From contig JANPWX010000248.1 of assembly GCA_024734555.1 (NCBI GenBank), positions 814,828 through 878,827 of the forward strand: a stretch of 64,000 nt of DNA, in the 5' to 3' direction. Under the pieces are notes generated by a model, which saw nothing but the letters and a program-made list of their open reading frames with translations, had not been told where the DNA came from and made no database searches. Source of the DNA: Trochalopteron elliotii (taxonomy: Eukaryota; Chordata; Aves; Passeriformes; Leiothrichidae). Shown in pieces: positions 55,321 through 64,000 of the stretch. The stretch's first letter is position 1; each line of letters begins with the position of its first letter. A program made the position numbers and the translations under genes.

Positions 55321-58216
55321 AGAGTTCTACCTGAGGCACAGACAGAGTGAGGTTTTTTGCCATTCAGCAGGTGGGGTTTTTTTCTAGTTTCTCCTCCAAA
55401 AGGAGCAGCAGCTTGAGAGATCAACCTGCTCCAAATAGAAAATTGATGTCTCATTTAAGTCAGAATAACATGAGAACATCTGCAAAATAAACAGGGCAAT
55501 TTAGACAGGCAAATGCTTGTTGGGAGACATCAGTGCTGGTTGCTGTTCCAGCCTGTGCTAGACAGGAACCATGCTGACAGAAGGGGCTGGGGTATCCCCC
55601 AGGTGAACAACTCTTTTTGGTATTGCTGAGCAAAAGGAGAAGAGGAGAGGTGCCCACATATCCTGTGTGTGAGCAGTGTCTGGCAGGAGAAGGGTCAACG
55701 GGAGAAGAGCTGAGACAGTCCCAGTGCCCACAGAGACACCAGTGGCCCCAATAAGAAGCTTCTGCTCTGAACATTCTGCTTCAGTCCCAGCACCAGGAGA
55801 ACTTCACTCCCCTGTAGGGATTTTTCTCATTATACACAGAAACATTCCATCCTTTTACCATGATGGCCTTGATAACAGCTTTGGCACTGGGGTCAATGAA
55901 GAGCATTTGTATATGGGGGATGCAGTGGGGCCTGAATTAGGATTGGGTCTAAACAGCACCAAAGGCAGCCAGAGATGATCTGAGGTTCATGGGTGAAGCT
56001 CTGCCTTCATTTTCCAGAAAGGGCAGGAGAAGGAAGAGCCACCACCTCTCCTCCTTGTCCGTGGTGCTGCTGGGAAGGGATCAACTCACGCAGGAGCAGG
56101 AGGAGATGAGAGGGAATGCCAGGGAAGTGCAGGAGGAGAGGGCGTGGGTGAAGCAAGGAGCCTGGAGCACTGTCACTTTTAATGTGCAGGGTGATCATGT
56201 ACTGGCAGCTGTTTGCAGGTTAGAGACTGAGGACTTGGTCAGGGATAATTATCTGTCTCTGGAATTAGGAGATTTTTCTCTCTTCTGGCAGGGAATGAAG
56301 AGCTGGGCAGTGCCCAGAATCCAGACCTGCAGCCCCAGGAGGGGAGGCCAGTGGTATCTCTTTCCCCCACCCCAGTGAGGGAGGAGTCCTGTCCTCAAAC
56401 CAGCCCAGAAGGATTGGATTACAATGCATGGATTAAAGCAGCGTCCTAGGATGTCCTTAGCTCCTCAGCCCAGTGTGGAGTAACTGGCTTCAGGCAGCTC
56501 CCTGCAGGATCCAGTGCTGGGTGTTTTCCAGCCTAACAAAATGTTCTGAGAACTGGATATTGGGATGATCTGCTGCAGAGGTCACACACCTGCAAGAGCC
56601 AGTGAAGGGTTCTTCTTCCTTAAAAAAACCCCTTGTAAAAAAAAAAAAGCCACTTGTAAAAAGCACCAGCATTTTCAAAGCTGCACCCAGAGGTTGTTTC
56701 TTCATCTCCCCTGAGATGGAAAAATAAGCCTGCTCTCTGCTGCTAAAAACTGTTATTAATGACAATTACTGACTTTTCAAAATAAAATATTCAGCTGCAG
56801 AATATGTTTCTTGAAAGAAATGCCATTGCCTTCAGTTCTGCCAGCAATGCAAACTGGCACAGAAATCATGGCACACAGAGAGCATTGGACCAGCTCTTGT
56901 TAAAATCCCAACCTGACCCCACAGGTGGTGTGGAAATGTGGGATAGGATCTTCCCAGCCTAAGAGTTTGAAGTTTATCAGCTCATCTGTTGCCAAAAGAA
57001 GTGACTAGAAGGGATGTTTTAAATATAGTTTCATAGCAGGTTATGGGTGCATGATGATCCATCTTCTGCTTTAATTAAAGGAGGTTAAATTGATTTTCAG
57101 GGAATGCCCAGGGTGTCTGCAATTGTTTTCCAGTGCTGAGGCTGCAGTGTGAAAGTGGCAGTGGTGGCCACCTACACGTGACCTCTTTCACTCATCTCCT
57201 CCTGGTATGAAAACATAAATTATACAAAGGTTGTAATGAGGTGATCTCCTCACAGAGGGGAGAACAGCCTGGGCCAACTATTGAAGTCTTCATACAAAAA
57301 AAAAAAAAAAGTATTCATAGCAAAATGTACTGCACCAGGAAGTTTAAAACCTTCCTCAGGCTGACTCGAAAAGGCTTGTTGTGAATCCAGGCTTGCTTCA
57401 AGTGGCCTTGCTCTTGGTGCAGGATGAACACAGGAATTTGGGAACAAGACACTGCCTGTTGGAATATCATAATGGATGTACTGCACTGTACTGCTCTGGA
57501 AGGCCAAGCCCTCAGTGGCTCAAACTGAGTCAGACAGGATGGTCAGATAGCCCAGAGTGGTGCCACCAGAGCTTCTGTGACAAGGGACAGTGGCCAGAAA
57601 AGTGATCTGTCCTTCTTCTCTCTCTTCCATGAGAACTTCAACACAAAGTTCTTATATTATGGGGAATTTTTCCACTAAAAGCACAGGAGGTGCTTGGGAT
57701 GGAGACCCTGAGACCAGGAATGGATCAGGGAGAACAGAGGGGAGCAGGTGGCTTGGTGGGAGCTGGTCCTTGTGTCCTCATCCCCCTGTGTCCCACGAGT
57801 GCCAGGAGCAGCCTGCTCCATAGGCAGCAGCAGCAGTATTCCAAGCATCTGACTCCAAACTGGGTTAAAAATTATTCTGCGGGTCAGAAAAATTAATGTC
57901 TTGGAAAAATAAACAGGATTTTCCAGCGTGAGTGGGATAATCATAAATTAGGCTCAAATGGCAAGTGTTCCTGTGAGCAGTGTGTGACACACTGAGCCAG
58001 CCCTTGGGCATTTCTGCCTTCCTTAGGCAGCAGTTCAGCTGCCTGCTGCTCCCTGCCTGCCCTCAGAGACCTGCACAGGACACCCCAGCCCTGCCAGGGG
58101 TAATTTCACTGTGTTTTAAAGGTGAGGGACCAAGCCCCAGTGCAGGTTTTGGAGTCTCCTGCACATGGCAAAGCCAAAAGGTTCAGCAGGTTTTATCATC
58201 CCAGAATCCAGAGCTT

Positions 58217-58292
58217 GCCAAGGGGTGAGTTGAAGGTGCCCAAGGAGTGAGTTGAAGGTGGCCAAGGATGCCCAAGCAGTGAGTTGAGGGTG
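58217..58292 (+). repeat. Three-unit minisatellite
   Basis: Units built on GTGAGTTGAAGGTG preceded by GCCCAAGG or a variant, of about 21, 23 and 32 bases, the last with an extra GCCAAGGAT piece. Confidence 0.9.
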
Positions 58293-58390
58293 TAATAGGA
58301 GCAGTGGGCTGTGTGAGCTGGCCCTGAATCAGGCACATGACACCTGGTCACACAAATTTACATTTCAGCAAAAACCCCAGGAGTAGGACT

Positions 58391-58906
58391 TGAAGGGACA
58401 TTGTTGCAGTGCAGCCCCACACCCCAGCAGGTGTTCCCATATTAGGAAACTAGTTTAAGCCTCAGCCCTGAACTTTTAAGGAAGAAGAACCAGAAACTTC
58501 TATGGTCCTGTCACCATAATTGGCCCAGTGCCAGGACAAAGGCACCCGTTGGGTCCTTGAGCTGTACCTCGAGGAATGTGGTTATTTTCTATTGGGCAGC
58601 AAGACAAAAATCCCTCCTGGATCATTGAATACTTAAGAGAGAGCTCAGAGATTCTCAGGGCTTTTTTGGGGTGTCTTACCAGGTGCAAGGGGCCTCCCTG
58701 CACTGTGCATGGCTTTTATTCTTTTGTTCTGTATAGTTTTGGGTTTTTTGCTTTAATTAAAACTTTTTTGCTTTTTCAAAACACCTCCAATCAAGCCATC
58801 TCACTAATTATTCTTAAGCCATTTCTGGGAGGCTGCTGGCATCCCTCAAAGCTTGATACACCTTTGTGGGACTGATAACATGCTGGCCTCACACAGCTCC
58901 ATGTCA
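58391..58906 (+). mobile_element. Possible LTR, low confidence
   Basis: The interval has an LTR-like feel: a G-rich and then T-rich 3' part, an ATTAAA-type signal in CTTTAATTAAAAC near 58752-58764, and possible TG and CA ends with flanks GGACT and GGACC (four of five bases). I do not firmly recognise a family and the ends are guesses. It could be ordinary unique DNA. Confidence 0.25.
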
Positions 58907-59279
58907 GGACCTCACAAAGTTAATCCCAAACAATATTACCTTCATATTTGTTTTTTCTGACAGGAACTTGAAAAACCCTATTTCTTTTAAAGTTCAGTAA
59001 TGGACCCTCCCATTCACATCCTCTCCCTCTCTCCCCAGCCCTGCTGGGTGATCCACCCCAGTGCTTCACTATCCTTGGAGTCAAAAGCCATTTTTCCTTC
59101 ATTCTTGTCTGCATTCCTGACCCTTCCCAGCATGACAGAAACCCTCTGAATTTTGGCCTCTCCACTACCAGGGTTGGTTACATTCCTGTTTACAACTCTT
59201 CACTTGAGGAAATTTTCCCTATTTTTTCCTTTCTTTAGACAGGTTTAATCAGCTGCAGGTTTGTGGCTCCCCACCAGTC
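58907..59279. other. Unique non-coding DNA
   Basis: Nothing recognisable. Confidence 0.4.
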
Positions 59280-59600
59280 CAGAAAACTGTAGAAAACGGT
59301 CTAAAAATAATAGGGAAAAGCCACTTGTGAAAAAGCCCTTTCCTTGTTTGGGATCCATTCCCACGCGGATGACAAGTTGTTGTGAGTGCTGACATGTAGG
59401 CGGAATTGGCAATGCCTAATGAAAATGCTTTTAATTACCACAGTCGAGTTATGATTTTGTAAAACAATAACATTTTGCTTGTCTGAAAGCTGAGTGTTTA
59501 TTATTCTCCGACTGTCAAATATTAGTCTGAGTGCAAGCAACAGTCCTTGGATTTCTCTCAAAAGGCTTGGGTGATCTTTTACCAGCAGCAGGCGAGGGGA
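59280..59600. promoter_or_regulatory. Candidate conserved regulatory element
   Basis: High-complexity block that keeps isolated CpGs (CACGCGGATG, GTAGGCGGAA, CAGTCGAG, TCTCCGACTG) inside AT-rich sequence with CTAATGAAAATG, GCTTTTAATTACC and AAAACAATAACA motifs. CpG retention together with homeodomain-type sites makes it one of the better regulatory candidates in the window. No alignment was available. Confidence 0.38.
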
Positions 59601-60274
59601 TACAGGTGCAGAGCAAATAATCTCTGTTTTTACACTTTTCCCAGAGGTTATTTTGTTGGGGGTTTTTTATGTTTTTTGGGGGGGCTTTTGTTTTGTTTTG
59701 TTTTTTTTTGAATCTGTCTATTCTATGGCTCCAATCTGAGCTCTCTTTTAGGTCCCTTCTCTCCTGGACTTTTCTGGACAACAAAGGACACCTGAGGATC
59801 CACCAGCACTGGGGAACTCCTCTTGCTTTTCCCAGGTAATCTCCTGTTGTACATCCCATCTACTTCTGTTTGTTTGCAGCAGCACCAAACCTCTCCCCCT
59901 TTGAAATCCACTGTTTCTTTAGTTCTTTCCTGTTACCTCTCATTTGCTCTAAAATACAGGACTAAGGGGCACTGGAAAAGCCAAACTTTGCTTTTTTCAG
60001 TCTGCAAAAATGATATTTTGCCTCTTCTCCAACCTAAAAGGCCAGGGTGTCACCACTTTCCTCCCCAGTCTTTTGGAGCTGATTGGCTGGAAGAGAAACA
60101 GCCCCAAACCTTTGACAGATGGATGAATGGAAGTGCTGAGCCTGTGTTGTCAGTGAGGACCAGGGTCAATGTTGCAGCCTTATGGTATTGAAATCTTGGG
60201 ATTTTTCCTTTTCTGGTACAAACACACACCTGGAAGGGGCCTTTCCACACAGGTCAGGAAATTTGGGGATGGGT
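59601..60274. other. Unique non-coding DNA with a T/G-rich stretch
   Basis: A T-rich tract with a G run lies at 59655-59712. A 122-codon open frame at 59823-60191 has no recognisable domain. Confidence 0.4.
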
Positions 60275-60440
60275 ATGAAGCAGTCACAGCCCCAAGGCTG
60301 ACAGAGCTCCAGGAGCATTTGGACAATGCTCTCTGACACAGGGTGGGATTTTGGGGTGTCTGTGCAGGGCCAGGAGCTGGAGTGGATGATCCCTGTGGGT
60401 CCCTTTCCTCTGAGGATATCCCATGATTTTATAATGGGCC
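60275..60440 (+). mobile_element. CR1 LINE 3' end, second subtype
   Basis: Matches the copy at 24415: AGAGCTCCAGGAGCATTTGG, GTCTGTGCAGGGCCAGGAGC, GGGTCCCTTTCCTCTGAGGA, then an ATGATTTTATAA terminus. Confidence 0.9.
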
Positions 60441-62689
60441 AGCCAAGAAAGCCAAGGAGTTCAATTCCAGTCCCAAACTGGAGAATTTGACTTATTTTCT
60501 TTCTTAGAGCAAATCAGATCTGTGATGACCCAGAAATATGGCAAGAGACAGGAAGAACACTGCCACTTAGGAGTTTTTCTCTCCCACAAATACATGGGAG
60601 GAATTCTGCTGGAAAATAATTTGAGAAGAATTAGCACAGGACATTATGCACGGCACTGTCTGATCTCAGAGAGGGAAGGGTTTGGGAGAAGGAAGAGTTT
60701 GTATTTGTGAGGCTGCTGGGAGTGCTGGCAAACCCACGTGATTTGCAAATTCCTCTCAGATTCAGTTAAATAAGCCTCCCCTGTGCCTGACAAGAAATGT
60801 TCTGTCAGGAAGGCATGGATGTGTTTTCTGCCTGTCACACACACATGGACACAAAGGAGCTGCTGGTTTGCAGGATTTTCTCTGCATTTTGCTGTGTGAC
60901 TTGTGGGTTGTAGAGAGGAAATGGTATATAATTCTTTTCCTTCTATCCTTTCTACCAGGACAGCAAGAAACTCTGGGAGACTACATCTGCAGCCAGTATA
61001 GACTGCAAAAGTGACCTAAATTACTATTAATTGTAGTGGCAGGACTAAATAGCTGTCCTCAGTGTGTTTACAACTGGAGAGACAAACAGTTTGTTCTCAA
61101 GATAATGACAAACCACTTATATTTGGTCTACAAAAGGACTGTTTGTTCCCTAAATACCTGCACCAGGAGCTGTGTTTGTGAAGGAAAAACAAAATGTCTT
61201 CATGGGCAGTGCCCTGCCTGGAGCTGCACTCTCTGGGATGTTGGCTCTGTTCACCCAGCTCTTGTCAAAGCAAAAAAAACCCACTCAAATTTAGTTTTCT
61301 GCCAAGGAATGGGGACTTGGGAGCAAGCCCTGGTCGGGTCAGAGATGTAAATATGTAAATAGAGAGTGGCTTGGCTTGCTAGGGATTTCTGACATTGCCA
61401 CAAATTTCTCAAGGCCTGTTAGCCACCAAACCCATCCTGATGCAGGGTTCAGCTGTCTCTGAGGTGTTGGCATCCCTGCAAGGGAGGTTGGGTAGAAACT
61501 ACAGCTGTCCTGAATGGTGCCAACACTGTTTTCATTTCTGATGGCCTCTAAAAAATATCCCCAAATTAATTGTCCAAGAGGTGCCCAAGAACCTCAGAAC
61601 CTCAAGAACCTCAGAAAGCTAGAAGGAAGAATGGCTGAGATGTCACCATCTCACCTAAAATTTCATCTGATCTGGAAACTCAGCTTCTATCCTGTCATCA
61701 AGGTGTCAATAAAATTAAATAATTTAAAAATGTTTTTAGACCATTCCTACAGATATGTCTTTCAGAAAATGTTATTATTCTTTGGTTTTAAGGGTGGCTT
61801 GTGACCCAAATGCTGATACATCCTGCCTTTGCTGAAAACTCCAGTGTGTGTCCACGTCCCATCTTTCCTGAATTGTCACTGGACACAAGAAAACCAGCTT
61901 ACAGAAAGAAAGAATAAATCTTTAAAGACTCAAAAATGAAATCACTGTCAGCTGTCTGTGTGTATCTCTCAGACTTGTATCAGAGACTGGGAAATTTACA
62001 GCAGCAGCTCTGATTAGATGGAATGAAATAATGCCACAGGGATGGAAGTGAGGGCTGGAAATCTTTGCCAGTGTGGTTCAGAACCTCCTGCTGCCTGTGT
62101 GGATGCACCTGCATGGACTCCACTGCAGATAGACCCACTTTCATCTCTCCAACCCATCAGACACCACTGAGGGTCGTGTTTTAATGCCTTGCCTACATGT
62201 GGGGCCACCTGGTAGGTGAACATCTACAGCAGAGTTCAGGCTGCCAGCTTCCAAATATCCTGGCAACCCTTTTTTACCTGCTGAATGGCTTTGTTGTGCT
62301 TAGCTGGCCCATTCCTCCTTGTCAGGACCACATTTCATCCACACAGTCTGGGAGGAGCTGGAAACTCTTCTTCCAGGCTTGGGACTTGACATTCAGCTGA
62401 ACTGTCACCTCCAGGGTGAAGTGGGAGTCACGGGGTGTGACAGTCTCCAAGTGGGAAGATGCACAGGGTGTGATGGTCTCTGTCAGCCCCAGAGCTCCAG
62501 GGAGCTGGGATAGGGGCAAGGAGCAATGAGCTCCTTGCAGGGCTGTGGGAGATGCACCAGCACAAGCAGCAGGATGGTCTGTGAGAGAAACAGCTCCTGT
62601 TCCCTGGATCTCACTGCTCCCAGTAAGGCTCTGCATTTCCCCTGCTCGACCCAGGAACAGGAGATTCTTCACCCAGATTCGCACATGGG
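60441..62689. other. Unique non-coding DNA
   Basis: A short direct repeat (AAGAACCTCAG twice) lies at 61587-61615. An imperfect duplication around GGGTGTGACAGTCTC/GGGTGTGATGGTCTC lies near 62434-62482. No gene or interspersed repeat is recognised. Confidence 0.4.
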
Positions 62690-62960
62690 GTGATCCATGA
62701 AGACAATATTATCAACCAGCAGGCAAAGCTGCTCTGCTGAGCTCTATAAATAAACAGCTTCCTCACAGCCTCGTACGCCAGGCTGCTGGAGATTATTTCT
62801 GCCAGAGGTCCTCAGTGCTTCCTTAGCATTAATTCTCTTTCTGAGAGTGATTCACCTTGAACAATGAATGTTTTCTCGAGCGTCTCATTCTGATCAGTGT
62901 TCCCCCTGACTGTATAATCTGCAGCTCTCTTAATGCCTTAATGGCACCTGGTTATCCCTG
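62690..62960. promoter_or_regulatory. Candidate conserved regulatory element
   Basis: High-complexity block with isolated CpGs (CTCGTACGCC, TTCTCGAGCGTC), GCATTAATTC, GAACAATGAATG and TCTTAATGCC motifs. This is an inference from composition only. Confidence 0.33.
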
Positions 62961-64000
62961 CACAGGAGGACAGGGCTGGATCCATGTGCAGTCCAGGATT
63001 ATGAGTCTTCTGGGCTTCCTGGGAAACCCTTGCTGCTGTTTGTAGAACAGTGGGATTTCTTTCTTCCTTACTGCAAAGTACAGGCTTACAGACCCCTCAC
63101 TACTGCCTGTAAAAACACCCCACTCCCTCAGTCAGGTCCAGCTCTTTAGAACTTCTACTTTGTTTCTTTTTTTTCCTCTTTTCCAAAATTGCCTCTTCTG
63201 CAGGAAAGAGCTTTGCTTTTCTCCGTTTTGCTGGTCTGTCCATATTCATCCTTCACGAGGCTTTTCAGGTGCACTTCTTTGAAACCAGCAGAAATTTAGT
63301 ATAAATAACCACCTTTTGCATTCCTAACAACACCTTCCTAGGAAAGAAGGGCTGAACTTACTCATGCTGCTGCTTCTGCTTGGATTGGCTTTCCAAAGCA
63401 GACTGCAGTGGCCCAGCTCACTGGGGTTTTCCAGTTGAGCTACTGCAGTATTTAGGTCCCAGGCTGTAACCCTCTAATGAGCACTCAATATGTATTTAGG
63501 ACCCTTCCTTTCATTTCCTGTTTTCTGCACGAATTTTGGGTACCTTGAACGTGAAAACCTTTCAAGTTCATAGCTCTCACTGAGAAGAAAGGCAAAGCAC
63601 TGAGTAGGACTAGCTGAGTTTATCATTTCTCTCTCTGTCTTTATCATTTGTTTTCCTGAGCCCTGTTTTCACTGTGGTCGAAAGAAAACCTTGAACCAGT
63701 TTGGTTTTCTCTAAAAAGCAGAGACTTGCTGGCCTTGAAGACCCACATTCACCTTGCACACTCAACTTCTGCAGTATTTGCCCAACCTTCTGACACCCAG
63801 CAGCAGGAGCCAGGAGCAGTGTGTAGGGAAAAAGAAGGAAGAGCTGCAGGAATCATTCCCAGGGCTGGGCTGGCAATTGTGGTGTCAGATGTTCTCCAGG
63901 GCTTGGTGGGATCCTCCCCAGGACTGTGCAGTTGTGTGTGTTCAACAAAGCCCTGTGATACTCCCTGGGAATTGATAACATTCCTACATTGCAGCATTTA
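62961..64000. other. Unique non-coding DNA to the end of the window
   Basis: A T-rich stretch lies near 63160-63185. No gene, exon or repeat is recognised. Confidence 0.4.

Larger units (their letters stand above)
54501..58389. other. Unique non-coding DNA
   Basis: Contains a (CA)n run at 55298-55320 and poly-A runs near 56638-56648 and 57297-57310. The parts at 56740-57070 and 57860-57960 are AT-rich and of high complexity. A three-unit minisatellite lies at 58217-58292. No gene or interspersed repeat is recognised. Confidence 0.4.

Noticed and set aside
1..64000. Bacterial-type features: operons, CRISPR arrays, ribosome binding sites, attachment sites
   Set aside because: The sequence is vertebrate nuclear DNA, and no regularly spaced repeats or compact gene clusters are present.

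Overview
The window is animal nuclear DNA, most probably from a songbird (passerine). The main interspersed repeat is CR1, the non-LTR retrotransposon that dominates bird genomes. It appears as many 5'-truncated copies that share one 3' end. Several solo LTRs resemble passerine endogenous-retrovirus LTR families, and there is no sign of Alu, L1 or other mammal-specific repeats. The sequence is unannotated draft assembly: it has a 388-base run of N at 1257-1644 and a 6-base run at 46973-46978. Repeat identities were judged by eye against remembered consensus patterns, not by a database search.

No protein-coding gene can be supported. Open frames reach about 190 codons, but none shows a recognisable host domain, and many lie across repeats. 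Two places could belong to a gene. One is a CpG island at about 700-1860, interrupted by the long gap, which looks like a promoter or first exon of unknown strand. The other is a 45-base segment at 8858-8902 with a strong splice acceptor, an in-frame ATG and a strong splice donor. The rest reads as intergenic or long-intron DNA.

Layout: 1-2500 is a CpG-retaining promoter-like zone. 2991-3480 is AT-rich and looks constrained. From 4 to 15 kb there is ordinary unique DNA with CR1 fragments. LTRs lie at about 15.6-16.3 kb, 21.9-22.6 kb (minus strand), 26.2-26.6 kb, 39.6-40.2 kb and 53.2-54.0 kb. An imperfect inverted repeat with arms of about 145 bases lies at 20716-21425. From 28.7 to 36.1 kb there is a repeat-poor interval with several blocks that look like conserved regulatory elements, including a CpG-dense patch near 30.4 kb. 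An old CR1 whose decayed ORF2 C-terminus can still be read spans about 41.8-43.0 kb. A different CR1 subtype at 46.8-47.3 kb contains a minisatellite and the second gap. The last 10 kb is unique DNA with two CR1 copies and more candidate regulatory blocks.

I found no novel biological system. The most distinctive structures are the inverted repeat, the ancient LINE, the minisatellite inside a CR1, a perfect 22-base palindrome at 19961-19982, and the gapped CpG island. A long, repeat-interrupted, gene-free stretch next to a CpG-island promoter, with AT-rich blocks containing TAATTA-type sites, is what the regulatory surroundings of a developmental gene often look like. That last point is inference.
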